Assembly (NCBI GenBank): GCA_030427205.1
Contig: JAUHXC010000002.1
Location: 434,001-498,000 of the forward strand
Origin: a bacterium
Lineage (GTDB): Bacteria; Myxococcota_A; Bradymonadia; UBA7976; UBA1532
DNA: 64,000 bases
Reading direction: 5' to 3'
The notes below the pieces were generated by a model. It made no database searches. It was not told the origin of the DNA and worked only from the letters and a program-made list of their open reading frames with translations. Below are positions 26,012 to 35,283 of this stretch, in pieces (the stretch's first letter is position 1; each line of letters begins with the position of its first letter). A program made the translations under genes and the position numbers.

Positions 26012-28048
26012 ATGCGCGACATGGCCCCCGACGTCCCCCCGCCGCACGACGACCCCGAGACGCTGCGCCGCCTGCACCGGGCGCTGGTGCTGCCGCGGGT
26101 CTTCGAAGAACGCATGCTGATCCTGCTGCGCCAGGGCCGCTTGTCGAAGTGGTTCTCCGGCATCGGGCAGGAGGCCGTCGCCGTGGGCGTCGCCAGCGCG
26201 GTCGACGACGACGACTGGCTGCTGCCGATGCACCGCAACCTGGGCGTCTTCACCACCCGCGGCGTCGATCCGGGGCGCCTGTGCCGCCAGCTCTTCGGCC
26301 GGGCCGGCGGCTTCACCGAAGGCCGCGATCGCAGCTTTCACTTCGGCGCGCTCGAGCACCGCATCGTCGGCATGATCAGCCACCTGGGCGCGATGCTGCC
26401 GGTGGCCTGCGGGCTGGGGCTGGCCGAGCAGCTCGCCGGCACCGATCGGGTGGCGGTGGCGTTCACCGGCGACGGGGCCACCAGCGAAGGCGACGTGCAC
26501 GAGGCGCTCAACCTGGCGGCGGTCTGGCGGCTGCCGGTGGTCTTCGTGATCGAGAACAACGGCTACGGGCTGTCGACGCCGGTCGACCAGCAATACGCCT
26601 GCGAGCGGCTGGCCGATCGGGCGGTGGGCTATGGCATGCCGGGCCTGCGCATCGACGGCAACGACGTCTTGACCGTGCGGGCCACCGTACGCGCCGCGGT
26701 GCATCGCGCGCGGCGGGGCGAGGGGCCGAGCCTCATCGAGTGCATGACCTTCCGCATGCGCGGCCACGAGGAGGCGTCGGGCACGGCCTATGTGCCGCAG
26801 GCGCTGCTCGACGAGTGGGCCGCGCGCGATCCCCTCGCCCGCTTCGAAGCGCGGCTGCAGGCTGACGGCGTGCTCGACGCCGACGCGTGCGCCGCGGTGC
26901 GTGAGGCGCTGGCCGCCGAGATCCGCGACGTGGCGGATGCCGCGCTGACCGCGCCCCTGCCCGCGTCGACCGCCGCCGCCGAAGAGGCCGCGGTCTATGC
27001 CATGCGGCAGTCATCCGATGGCACGGGAGAGGCATCGGGAGTCATCGGGGATGACTCGAATGGCATCTCCGATGACTCAGATGACTCAAACGCTGAGCCG
27101 ATACGCTATATCGATGCCATTCGGGCCGGTCTCATGGATGCTATGGACGCCGATCCGCGCATCGTGGCGCTGGGCCAGGACATCGCCGAGTACGGCGGCG
27201 TCTTCAAGATCACCGAGGGCTTCGTCGAGCGCTTCGGCGCCGAGCGGGTGCGCAATACGCCGATCATCGAGTCGGCGGCCATCGGCTGCGGGCTGGGCCT
27301 GGCCCTCAACGGTCGGCGGCCGATGATCGAGATGCAGTTCGCCGACTTCATCACCTGCGGCTTCAATCAGATCGTCAACAACGTGGCCAAGACCCGCTAT
27401 CGCTGGGGGCCGGGCGTACCGCTGGTCATCCGCGCGCCGCACGGCGGCGGGGTGGGCGCCGGGCCGTATCACTCCCAGAGCGTCGAGGGCTGGTTCACCC
27501 AGGTCCCCGGGCTCAAGGTCGTCGCGCCGGCGACGCCCGACGACGCCTATGGCTTGTTGCGCAGCGCGCTGACCGATGGCGATCCGGTGCTCTTCCTCGA
27601 GCACAAGGCGCTGTATCGCTCGCTCAAAGGGCCGGTTCAGCGGCGCGCGGTGCCCATCGGGCGGGCGCGCATCGCCCGGCGCGGCGCGGACGCGAGCATC
27701 ATCACCTACGGCGTCGGCGTGCACTGGGCCCTCGAAGCCGCCGAGCGCAGCGCCGCGTCGATCGAGGTCGTCGACCTGCGCACGCTGCAGCCGTGGGATG
27801 TACAGACCGCGACCGCCTCGGTGCGCAAGACGGGCAAGGCCCTGGTGCTGCACGAGGCGCCGCTGACCGGCGGCTTCGGTGGAGAGATCGCGGCGACCCT
27901 GGGGCGCACGGCCTTCGAATGGCTCGACGCGCCGGTGATGCGGCTGGGCGCCCTCGATACGCCGGTGCCGTTCGCCCGGCCGCTGGAAGCGCTGCACAGT
28001 CCGCGCGAGCGGCTCGACGGGGTCCTGGCAGAGCTCTTGGCCTACTGA
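26012..28048 (+). CDS. Fused E1 alpha-beta of branched-chain 2-oxoacid dehydrogenase
   Basis: A 678-residue thiamine-diphosphate enzyme fusing both E1 subunits. Residues ~15-340 are the alpha chain: RQGRLSKWFSGIGQEA, and the ThDP motif GDGATSEGDVHEA ending in ENN. A repetitive Ser/Asp/Gly linker (~330-365) joins the beta chain: ALGQDIAEYGGVFKIT, MQFADFITCGFNQIVN, GPYHSQSVEGWF and a transketolase C-terminal domain with EVVDLRTLQPWD. The E1 decarboxylates 2-oxoisovalerate-type acids and passes the acyl group to E2 lipoate. E2 and E3 genes are not nearby. Start ATG 26012; 26021 is also possible. With leucine dehydrogenase (35284) it points to branched-chain amino acid breakdown. Confidence 0.92.
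   Translation: MRDMAPDVPPPHDDPETLRRLHRALVLPRVFEERMLILLRQGRLSKWFSGIGQEAVAVGVASAVDDDDWLLPMHRNLGVFTTRGVDPGRLCRQLFGRAGGFTEGRDRSFHFGALEHRIVGMISHLGAMLPVACGLGLAEQLAGTDRVAVAFTGDGATSEGDVHEALNLAAVWRLPVVFVIENNGYGLSTPVDQQYACERLADRAVGYGMPGLRIDGNDVLTVRATVRAAVHRARRGEGPSLIECMTFRMRGHEEASGTAYVPQALLDEWAARDPLARFEARLQADGVLDADACAAVREALAAEIRDVADAALTAPLPASTAAAEEAAVYAMRQSSDGTGEASGVIGDDSNGISDDSDDSNAEPIRYIDAIRAGLMDAMDADPRIVALGQDIAEYGGVFKITEGFVERFGAERVRNTPIIESAAIGCGLGLALNGRRPMIEMQFADFITCGFNQIVNNVAKTRYRWGPGVPLVIRAPHGGGVGAGPYHSQSVEGWFTQVPGLKVVAPATPDDAYGLLRSALTDGDPVLFLEHKALYRSLKGPVQRRAVPIGRARIARRGADASIITYGVGVHWALEAAERSAASIEVVDLRTLQPWDVQTATASVRKTGKALVLHEAPLTGGFGGEIAATLGRTAFEWLDAPVMRLGALDTPVPFARPLEALHSPRERLDGVLAELLAY
27003..27100. 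repeat. Degenerate short repeats encoding the E1 inter-domain linker
   Basis: Variants of gatgactcgaatggcatc and gatgactcag recur through this stretch and encode a Ser/Asp/Gly-rich linker. The base composition is visibly less GC-rich than the flanking gene. Confidence 0.7.
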
Positions 28049-28060
28049 CCGCGCCCGGCC

Positions 28061-28756
28061 TCAGGCCATGGCGGCGGCCAGCTCGGCGAAGTCTTTCTCG
28101 AGCGTCTCGTGGATGCGGGCCAGCGTGTATTCGCGCAGCCGCGTCTTGGTGCCGGCGAACGCCATGCCCGGCAGCTTGGCCAACGCGGCGGCCTCGGCCT
28201 TCGCCTGGGTCAACAGCGCCTCGCCGTCGACCACGGCGTCGAGGTAGCCCACCGTCACCGCCTCTTCGGGGTCGTAGAGCCGGGCGAAGAGCGTCGCTTC
28301 GGTCAGGCGCTGCGGGTTGAGTCGGGCGCGGGCCAGCTCCATGCCGAGCCGCGGCAGGATCATCTGGATGGCCACCTCGTTGAGCCCGATCTTGAAGTCG
28401 CCGGCCACGCCGAGCCGCCGATCGCCGGTGAGCAGCATCAACGAGCCGCCGGCCACCGCGTGCCCGGTGCAGGCCATCACGACCGGCCGGGGGAAGCCAT
28501 ACAGCCGGGTATAGACCTGCGCCCCGCGGCGCAGCATGCCGATGGCGGCGTCCATGCCGGCGGTCATCACCTTGAGGTCGAAGCCCGCCGAGAAGCGCCC
28601 GGCCCGCCCCGAGAGCACCAGGGCGCGCGCCTCGGACTCGGCGCGGTCGAGCGCTTCGAGCAGCGCGTCCATCAGTTCGAACGACAGCGCGTTGGCCTTG
28701 CCGTCGTCGAGCTGGATGTGGGCGATGCGGTCTTCGAGGGTGTAGTGCACGGTCAT
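28061..28756 (-). CDS. Enoyl-CoA hydratase/isomerase family protein (crotonase fold)
   Basis: A 231-residue crotonase-fold protein. It has GRAGRFSAGFDLKVM (acyl-CoA binding and first oxyanion-hole strand), GHAVAGGSLMLLTGDRRLG and FKIGLNEVAIQMILP, whose Glu aligns with a catalytic glutamate of hydratases. The second catalytic Glu position is less clear, so isomerase or hydrolase activity is possible. It is slightly shorter than the ~260-residue family norm. AGGAGG sits upstream of the ATG. It ends 13 bp from the convergent E1 gene. A role in fatty-acid or branched-chain acyl-CoA oxidation is inferred. Confidence 0.88.
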   Translation of the reverse strand: MTVHYTLEDRIAHIQLDDGKANALSFELMDALLEALDRAESEARALVLSGRAGRFSAGFDLKVMTAGMDAAIGMLRRGAQVYTRLYGFPRPVVMACTGHAVAGGSLMLLTGDRRLGVAGDFKIGLNEVAIQMILPRLGMELARARLNPQRLTEATLFARLYDPEEAVTVGYLDAVVDGEALLTQAKAEAAALAKLPGMAFAGTKTRLREYTLARIHETLEKDFAELAAAMA

Positions 28757-28845
28757 CGGGCGGCCTCCTGCGGCGAGCGAGGACCGACCCTAACCGATGG
28801 CCCGACGGCCGACAATGCGATTCGCGGCCGCCGGCGGGCGGCCGG

Positions 28846-29814
<969 letters not shown>

Positions 29815-29834
29815 CGTGCAGCCTCCTGGCGCGT

Positions 29835-30809
29835 TCACTCGGCCCCGACCTGCTCGAAGATGATCTCGGCCGTGCCGCGGGCGCCGCTGTAGCCGTGCAC
29901 GATGACGAAGTACTCGCCGCCGCCCTCGGCGAAGAACTGCACCTGCGACCCGAGCATACCGGCGCCGTCGTCATCACACAGCAGCTCGGCGCCGGGATCC
30001 TCGCAGGCGTCGAAGCGCACCGACATGACGGTGTCGAGGTCGCCACCGTCGGCGGCGACGTTGTTGGCGACGGTCGCCCGCACCTCTTCGCCGCCGACGA
30101 GCAGCAGGCGGTAGACGATGGCGTTGGCCGCGGCGCTGCCGCAGCCGGTCGTCAGGTCGTTGGTCAGGCCGGTATTGTCGAACATCTCCGAGCTGTCCAG
30201 GAAGACGTCCTGGATCTCGAACGCATCGCAGGGCGCGTTCTCGGGGGGCATCTCGCCCTCACCTTCGCCCTCACCTTCGCCCTCGCCCTCGCCTTCGCCA
30301 CCGCCGCAGGCGTCGTTGCAGGCGCCCTCCATCAGCGCGCCGCAGTCGTTGGCGACCGCGCACGAGACGCAGCTGGCGGGCAGCTGCTCGCAGATCGCGG
30401 GGCACATGGGGCCAAAGCCGCCGCCGCACTCCTGGTCCCGTTCGCAGAAGCGCACGCAGTCGCGGGCTTCACCCTCGCCCTCACCCTCGCCCTCGCCCTC
30501 GCCCTCGCCCTCGCCCTCACCCTCGCCCTCACCCTCGCCTTCACCCTCACCCTCGCCTTCACCCTCACCCTCGCCTTCACCCTCACCCTCGCCTTCACCC
30601 TCACCCTCACCGCCCTCACACATGCAGGGGCCGTACTCCTCGTCGGCGCCGCAGGTGCGGATGCCCTCGGCGTTGCTCGGCGAGCAGATGCAGCGCCGCT
30701 GATCGCCTTCGGAGCAGCTGTCGCTGCCCCCGCTGCCGCCGCCGCCGGGCACACAGCTGGCCAGCGCGAAGAACCAGAAACAGAAGAGGAAGCCAAAAAG
30801 ACGCGTCAT
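29835..30809 (-). CDS. Lipoprotein with two Gly-Glu tracts and C-terminal pre-peptidase-like domain
   Basis: A 324-residue lipoprotein (signal ending LASC) organised like its downstream neighbour: a glycine stretch, a Cys module (CSEGDQRRCICS, CGADEEYGPCMC), a long Gly-Glu tract, a Cys-rich segment (CERDQECGGGFGPMC) and a second short Gly-Glu tract. The C-terminal ~120 residues have VYRLLLVGGEEVRATV, DTVMSVRFDACEDPG and GEYFVIVHGYSG, resembling bacterial pre-peptidase C-terminal beta domains. The ATG at 30809 follows GGAG. The two genes are 20 bp apart and probably form an operon. A surface role is likely; the exact function is unknown. Confidence 0.78.
   Translation of the reverse strand: MTRLFGFLFCFWFFALASCVPGGGGSGGSDSCSEGDQRRCICSPSNAEGIRTCGADEEYGPCMCEGGEGEGEGEGEGEGEGEGEGEGEGEGEGEGEGEGEGEGEGEGEGEGEGEARDCVRFCERDQECGGGFGPMCPAICEQLPASCVSCAVANDCGALMEGACNDACGGGEGEGEGEGEGEGEGEMPPENAPCDAFEIQDVFLDSSEMFDNTGLTNDLTTGCGSAAANAIVYRLLLVGGEEVRATVANNVAADGGDLDTVMSVRFDACEDPGAELLCDDDGAGMLGSQVQFFAEGGGEYFVIVHGYSGARGTAEIIFEQVGAE
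30250..30300. repeat. Short Gly-Glu coding repeat
   Basis: The second, shorter hexanucleotide tract in the 324-residue lipoprotein gene, encoding roughly eight Gly-Glu pairs between its Cys-rich and C-terminal domains. Confidence 0.85.
30462..30618. repeat. Long Gly-Glu coding repeat
   Basis: Hexanucleotide tract encoding about 25 Gly-Glu pairs. Part of it forms a higher-order 18-bp pattern (ttcaccctcaccctcgcc), which suggests recent expansion. Confidence 0.88.
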
Positions 30810-30893
30810 CACGGACTCCATCGCATGCGGTGTGCGCGCGATGTACCCCATGAGCCGGCATGGAAGAAAGCCCCGCGCGCGTCGGCGCGCGAT

Positions 30894-31853
30894 TCAGCCG
30901 TCGCCGCGTTCGAGACCCATGGCCTGCAGAATGCGCAGGGCGGCGCCATAGGGCTCGATCTCCCGCCGTTCGAGCGCGTCGAGCAGCGGCTCGAGCCCGC
31001 CGCTGCGGGCGATGATGCCCGCCGCCTGGTGGCGCAGCATCGCGTAGACGCGATCGAGCAGCGCGGCCTGCTGGCGGGCGCGGGCGCGGCGGCGGCCCTC
31101 CGGCGCGTCGGCGAGGAAGCCGCGGTGGGCCTCGATGTGCTCGACGAGCGTCGCGATGCCCTCGCCGCGGGTGGCGACGGTCGGCACGATGGGCACCGCC
31201 CAGCCCCGGCGCTCGCGGCCCTCGAGGTCGAGCAGCATCGCGAGGTGGCGCTCGGCGCGCTTCGCGTCGGGGTGATCGGCCTTGTTGACGACGAAGACGT
31301 CGGCGATCTCGAGCAGGCCGGCCTTGATCGCCTGCACGCCGTCCCCCAGGCCGGGCACGGTGACGACGACCGATGTCTCCACCGTATTGGCCACGTCGAC
31401 CTCGTCTTGACCGACGCCGACGGTCTCGACGATCACGACGTCGAAGCCCATCGCGTCGAAGACGGTGATGACGTCCCGGGTGCTGGCGGTGAGCCCGCCG
31501 AGCACGCCGCGGGTCGCGAGGCTGCGGATGAAGACCCCCGAGTCGCCGGCGTGATCCTGCATGCGGATGCGATCGCCGAGGATCGCGCCGCCGCTGAACG
31601 GGCTGCTGGGGTCGATGGCGATGACCGCCACCCGCTTGTCGAGGCCGCGATAGTGCCGGATGAGCTGGTCGGTCAGCGTGCTCTTGCCGGCGCCGGGGTT
31701 GCCGGTGACCCCCAAGAGAAACGCCCGGCCGGTGTGTCCGTGCAGCTGCGCGAGCACATCCCGGGCGCCCGGCAGCTCATCGTCGAGCGCCCGCATCAGC
31801 CGGGCGGCCGCCCGCACCTCGCCGCCGAGTACGCGCTGGGCGAGCCCGCTCAA
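30894..31853 (-). CDS. meaB: MeaB/ArgK-type GTPase chaperone of methylmalonyl-CoA mutase
   Basis: A 319-residue G3E-family GTPase that protects and reloads the B12-dependent methylmalonyl-CoA mutase. Walker A GVTGNPGAGKST is at residues 48-59. DPSSPFSGGAILGDRIRM, VETVGVGQDEVDVAN and NKADHPDAKRAE are the family's switch and base-recognition motifs. The start is TTG at 31853, which overlaps the TGA of the acyl-CoA dehydrogenase gene (TTGA). A longer reading frame upstream only shadows that gene. The mutase itself is not in this window. Propionyl-CoA from Val/Ile or odd-chain acids is the implied pathway. Confidence 0.9.
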   Translation of the reverse strand: MSGLAQRVLGGEVRAAARLMRALDDELPGARDVLAQLHGHTGRAFLLGVTGNPGAGKSTLTDQLIRHYRGLDKRVAVIAIDPSSPFSGGAILGDRIRMQDHAGDSGVFIRSLATRGVLGGLTASTRDVITVFDAMGFDVVIVETVGVGQDEVDVANTVETSVVVTVPGLGDGVQAIKAGLLEIADVFVVNKADHPDAKRAERHLAMLLDLEGRERRGWAVPIVPTVATRGEGIATLVEHIEAHRGFLADAPEGRRRARARQQAALLDRVYAMLRHQAAGIIARSGGLEPLLDALERREIEPYGAALRILQAMGLERGDG

Positions 31854-32986
31854 TGACAGGCCTCCGGCGCCGGCTCGGCGGCCTCGACGAGCAGGGCCCG
31901 GGCGACGCGCAGGCGCTGAAGGCCGTTGTGGGTGCCCTCGCCGACCGCCGCGGCGTAGGCGTCGCGCCAGTGGCGCTCGGCGGGGTAGTCGCGGGTGTAG
32001 CCGTAGCCCCCGTGCATCTGCAGCGCCCGGTCGCAGGCGGCCTGGGCCTTCTCGGTGGCGAAGACCCGCGCCATGGCCGCTTCGGCGGTCGCCGGCTCGC
32101 CGGCGTCGATGAGCATCGCGGCCCGCCGGTAGAGCAGCCGCGCCGCGTCGAGCTCGGTCGCGCCGTCGGCGATCATCCACTGAATGGCCTGGAAGTCGGT
32201 CAGCGGCCGGCCGAACTGCTTGCGCTCGGCGGCGTAGGTATTGCCCGCGGCGAAGGCGGCGCGGCCGATGCCCACCGCCAGCGCGGCCCGGCAGACCCGC
32301 GCCCGATCGACGATCGCCTCGACGAGGCCGCCGTGCACCGGGCCCAGCCGGCGCTCGTCGCCGAGCACGAGCCCGTCGACCACGAACTCGCCGAGGCCGG
32401 CGGTGCGCAGGCCGACGGTCTCGGCGTCGACCGCCTGCCAGTCACCGCGGTCGAGCACGAAGGCCGTCGCCGCCCCGGGGCGGGTGGCGGCGAGCACGAC
32501 GGCCACATCGGCGCGACCGGCCGCCGAGACCGCGGGCAGCGAGCCTTCGAGCCGCCAGCCGGCGTCGGTGCGGGTGGCGCGCACGGTCAGCGGGCCGCCG
32601 TCGAAGCCGCCGCCGGCCCAGGTCCCCAACCGCTTGCCGCTGGCCAGGCCCGGCAGCCAGGTCTTGCGCTGGGTATCGTCGCCGAGGCGCTCGATGCTGG
32701 CGACGCACAGCGCGTTGTGGGTCAGCACCGTCGCCGCGAGGCCCGCTTCACCGACGGCCAGCTCTTCGATGGCCAGCGCCAGCGCGCTGAGGCCCATGCC
32801 CGCGCCGCCGAAGCGCTCGGCGAGGCAGACGCCGGCCAGACCCAGCTCGGCGACCGTGGCCCACAGGCCATCGGGCAACGCGCGCGCCGCGTCCCACGCC
32901 GGTGCCTCGGGGCTCAACGCACTGCGGGCGAAGTCCCGGGTCATCTGGCGCAGCATCTCCTGGTCTTCGGTGAGGTCGAAGCGCAT
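31850..32986 (-). CDS. Acyl-CoA dehydrogenase
   Basis: A 378-residue flavoprotein of the acyl-CoA dehydrogenase family, which oxidises acyl-CoA to enoyl-CoA and passes electrons to ETF. The N-terminal helical domain is FDLTEDQEMLRQMTRDFA. FGGAGMGLSALALAIEELA follows, and the C-terminal domain has RKQFGRPLTDFQAIQWMIAD and QMHGGYGYTRDYPAERHWRDA. The middle beta-domain FAD motif is weak (WAGGGFDGG), and the usual catalytic glutamate segment is not clean. GGAG precedes the ATG. It is translationally coupled to meaB, which ties it to short-chain or branched-chain acyl-CoA oxidation. Confidence 0.9.
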   Translation of the reverse strand: MRFDLTEDQEMLRQMTRDFARSALSPEAPAWDAARALPDGLWATVAELGLAGVCLAERFGGAGMGLSALALAIEELAVGEAGLAATVLTHNALCVASIERLGDDTQRKTWLPGLASGKRLGTWAGGGFDGGPLTVRATRTDAGWRLEGSLPAVSAAGRADVAVVLAATRPGAATAFVLDRGDWQAVDAETVGLRTAGLGEFVVDGLVLGDERRLGPVHGGLVEAIVDRARVCRAALAVGIGRAAFAAGNTYAAERKQFGRPLTDFQAIQWMIADGATELDAARLLYRRAAMLIDAGEPATAEAAMARVFATEKAQAACDRALQMHGGYGYTRDYPAERHWRDAYAAAVGEGTHNGLQRLRVARALLVEAAEPAPEACH

Positions 32987-33052
32987 CGTGGGCTCCTGTG
33001 GGGTCGCTGGTCGGGACGGTGTCCGGGTCGCCGCCCGCTGTCAAGGGTCGGC

Positions 33053-34258
33053 TCAATACCAGAAGCCGAGGCCGAGCCCCCAGTTGAGATAGGCCGGGGC
33101 CCAGTCGATGACCACGCCGGCGGCCCAGTCCCAGACCAGCTCGCCGAGGTGCACGTCGGCGCCGCCGGTGAGGTGCACCCGCCCGTCGAACGCGGCGTAG
33201 CGGTCGGGTTCGAAGTAGCTGCCGGCGCGCAGCACGAGCAGGTCGGCCCAGACCTCGGACTCGACGCCCACCCGCAGCGAGAGCGACGGGTAGCGGCCCG
33301 AGCGGCGTCCGTCGCCGCCGAACAGCGCGTCGGGGCCCACCGCAGCCTCGGGCGCGGGCCCGGTGAGCACGGCGTCGGCGGCCAGCAGCACATAGCGCCG
33401 CGCGCGCGGCCCGGCCTCTGGCTCGCCATGGCCGAACGTAGGCCTCACGTTGCCACCCCGCGGCCCGAAGCGATAGCTGGCGCCGACCGCCAGCTGCCAC
33501 GGGACGGCGACGGCGTCGGGCACCTCGATACCGGGCGGCAGCGCGGTCGGATCGACCTCGGCCTGCACGTCCTGCCCGACGACCGATGTCCGGGCGGACG
33601 CCCCCAGCCGCCAGCGCGCGTCCGGCGGCGCATAGAGCGCGCCCAGCAAGAGCCCGCCGCCGTTGACCCGGCCGGCCTCGCCGCCGCTGAGCGACAGCTC
33701 CGCCGAGCCGCCGTAGAGCAGCACGCCGAGCCACCACCCGTCGGCGTAGTGCTGGCCGTAGCCCAGCCCGACGTAGGTCTGCTTCACGGTGACGGTGGTC
33801 TGCTCGATCGCGCCCGATTCGGTGTCGACGATGTCGATCCGGCGCACGTAGTCCTGCCCGCGGCTCTGCACGCCGAGGCCGTGCTCGCCGAACTTCAGGT
33901 TGAAGCCGAGCTGCGCGAAGCGGGCGTCGTCGAAGCTCTGGCTCGCGCCGTGGCCCAGGTCGAGCTGCTGGTCGCGGGAGACGTTGAGCAGCGAGAGGGT
34001 GACGTCCCAGTCGAACCAGTCGTGGGCGAACGGCGCCGCGCGGACGGCGAAGGCCGCGGGGTTGGCCAGATGGCCCGCGGCCCCCTCCGCCACGCCGACG
34101 TAGGCGCCGCCCATGCCGACGACCCGCCCGGCGGCCACGATCGGGCCTTGGAAGAAGTCGGCGACCACGCGCCGATCGACGATGAGATCCTGGGCGCTGG
34201 CCGGGCTGGCCCCTGCGAGGGCGACGGCGAGCAGACAGCTGGGGATGGCGCAGCGCAC
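33053..34258 (-). CDS. Outer-membrane beta-barrel protein (FadL/PorV-like)
   Basis: A 401-residue exported protein with a Sec signal (LLAVALAGASPASA). The N-terminal plug-like region RVVGMGGAYVGVAEGAAGHLANPAA is typical of FadL/OmpP1 and PorV-related outer-membrane proteins. Amphipathic strands follow to a C-terminal aromatic end (GLGLGFWY), as expected for BAM-dependent insertion. A hydrophobic-compound channel or an accessory of a secretion system are both possible. It follows the neighbouring lipoprotein gene on the same strand, with 34 bp between the two genes. Confidence 0.75.
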   Translation of the reverse strand: MRCAIPSCLLAVALAGASPASAQDLIVDRRVVADFFQGPIVAAGRVVGMGGAYVGVAEGAAGHLANPAAFAVRAAPFAHDWFDWDVTLSLLNVSRDQQLDLGHGASQSFDDARFAQLGFNLKFGEHGLGVQSRGQDYVRRIDIVDTESGAIEQTTVTVKQTYVGLGYGQHYADGWWLGVLLYGGSAELSLSGGEAGRVNGGGLLLGALYAPPDARWRLGASARTSVVGQDVQAEVDPTALPPGIEVPDAVAVPWQLAVGASYRFGPRGGNVRPTFGHGEPEAGPRARRYVLLAADAVLTGPAPEAAVGPDALFGGDGRRSGRYPSLSLRVGVESEVWADLLVLRAGSYFEPDRYAAFDGRVHLTGGADVHLGELVWDWAAGVVIDWAPAYLNWGLGLGFWY

Positions 34259-34292
34259 GGCGAGAGGATAGCAGGCTCGACGGCCGCCGCGC

Positions 34293-34787
34293 TCAGGGGG
34301 ATTCGATGCGGTGTGCGTCGATCACCATGACCGGCGTCCAGCGGCCGTCGATGAAGCGCTCGATGCGCACCGGCATGCCCGGCAGCGCCCGGGCGAAGCT
34401 GCTGCGGGTGCGGCCGGCGGCCGTGTCGACCTCGTATATGACGCACTCGAACGTGCCCGCGGGCACGGTGCAGGCGGCCTCGCTGCGGATCGCGCCCGCG
34501 GGCTGCGCGCCATGCCCGGCGAGCTCGACCCAGGTCATGCTGTGCTGACGGGTCTCGCCGCCGGCGTCGAACTCGAGCGTGGCGCCGGCCTCGTCGACAG
34601 CGACGAAGCGGATGGTGGTGACGCTCGACGCGCCGTCGGGCGCCCAGGTGCGCTGCACGTAGGTGCGACCGGCGGGGCTCGCCGCGCGGATCTGGTCGGC
34701 GTCGAACGGCGCCGGCGGCGCGCTGGCGCAGGCGAGCAGCGACAGCAGCGCGAGCAGGGACGCGAGGTGCAAGGCCGGTCGACTCAC
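34293..34787 (-). CDS. Small lipoprotein of unknown function
   Basis: A 164-residue lipoprotein with the signal LHLASLLALLSLLAC. The mature part has TYVQRTWAPDGASSVTTIRF, RQHSMTWVELAGHG, CTVPAGTFECVIYEVDTAAG and MPVRIERFIDGR, a beta-rich pattern with two cysteines. It recalls proteins annotated as periplasmic lipoproteins of unknown role. The GTG at 34787 overlaps the stop of a short upstream reading frame (GTGA), which favours this start. It is probably co-transcribed with the barrel gene downstream. Confidence 0.7.
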   Translation of the reverse strand: MSRPALHLASLLALLSLLACASAPPAPFDADQIRAASPAGRTYVQRTWAPDGASSVTTIRFVAVDEAGATLEFDAGGETRQHSMTWVELAGHGAQPAGAIRSEAACTVPAGTFECVIYEVDTAAGRTRSSFARALPGMPVRIERFIDGRWTPVMVIDAHRIESP

Positions 34788-35005
34788 CGCACCGCCGAGA
34801 GGTTGGTCCAGCGGATCGGGCTCCGCGCGTCGACGGCCGAGCGGATCCGCGTGTGGCTCGCCCGGGGCTCCGGGGGCGCGGCGGCGGCGCTCAGCGTATC
34901 GATCATGGCGGGCGGCGGCGCGGCGAAGCCGCCCAACGGCAAGCCGGCGATGCGGCTGCAGAGGCGGCCGAGGGCCGACGGTGCGCGTGGCGTGGTGGAC
35001 TGCAT
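34784..35005 (-). CDS. Possible small protein, first gene of the lipoprotein/barrel operon
   Basis: A 73-codon frame from an ATG at 35005 with a CAGGAGC ribosome-binding site about ten bases upstream. Its TGA overlaps the GTG of the lipoprotein gene by four bases. The product is Arg/Pro/Ala-rich (SRIAGLPLGGFAAPPPAM, SPIRWTNLSAVR), with no signal peptide and no recognised domain. The ribosome-binding site and the stop/start overlap argue for real translation, perhaps as a coupling leader. The high GC content makes a chance frame possible. Confidence 0.42.
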   Translation of the reverse strand: MQSTTPRAPSALGRLCSRIAGLPLGGFAAPPPAMIDTLSAAAAPPEPRASHTRIRSAVDARSPIRWTNLSAVR

Positions 35006-35283
35006 CTGGCGATGCTCCTGACATATGACGAACTTACGATCCAATAAGGCGGCGGATATACCCGCTCGCCAGCGGCTCGCGCCGCCACCGATACTATTCG
35101 GCACAATTCACGTCAAAATCAACATTCCCATCAAAACTGCCGTAAACGGTCGTCAACAGCTTGACAGGACGCGGCCAGGCGACGGTTCATCGGCGACGTG
35201 ACTCATTGACGAGGGGCGATTACCCGGTTGCCTCGGCCCCCCGATTCACCGACAGTTCGTGGGCGCAACGGTGAGGTGTGACA
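35006..35283. promoter_or_regulatory. AT-richer divergent intergenic region
   Basis: This 278-bp gap separates the lipoprotein operon (minus) from leucine dehydrogenase (plus) and is visibly richer in A and T than the genes. A TTGACA -35-like hexamer is at 35161-35166, but no convincing -10 lies 16-18 bases on. A small inverted repeat CCGA/TCGG flanks six bases near 35088. It probably holds promoters for both directions; exact sites are uncertain. Confidence 0.5.

Noticed and set aside
30894..32180. Longer meaB frame with ~109 extra N-terminal codons
   Set aside because: The extra part is antisense-like translation within the acyl-CoA dehydrogenase gene on the same strand in another frame. 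The TTG at 31853 overlaps the upstream stop and gives normal MeaB length.
35161..35189. Full sigma-70 promoter upstream of leucine dehydrogenase
   Set aside because: TTGACA is present, but the hexamer 17 bases on (GGTTCA) is not a credible -10, so only the region was annotated.
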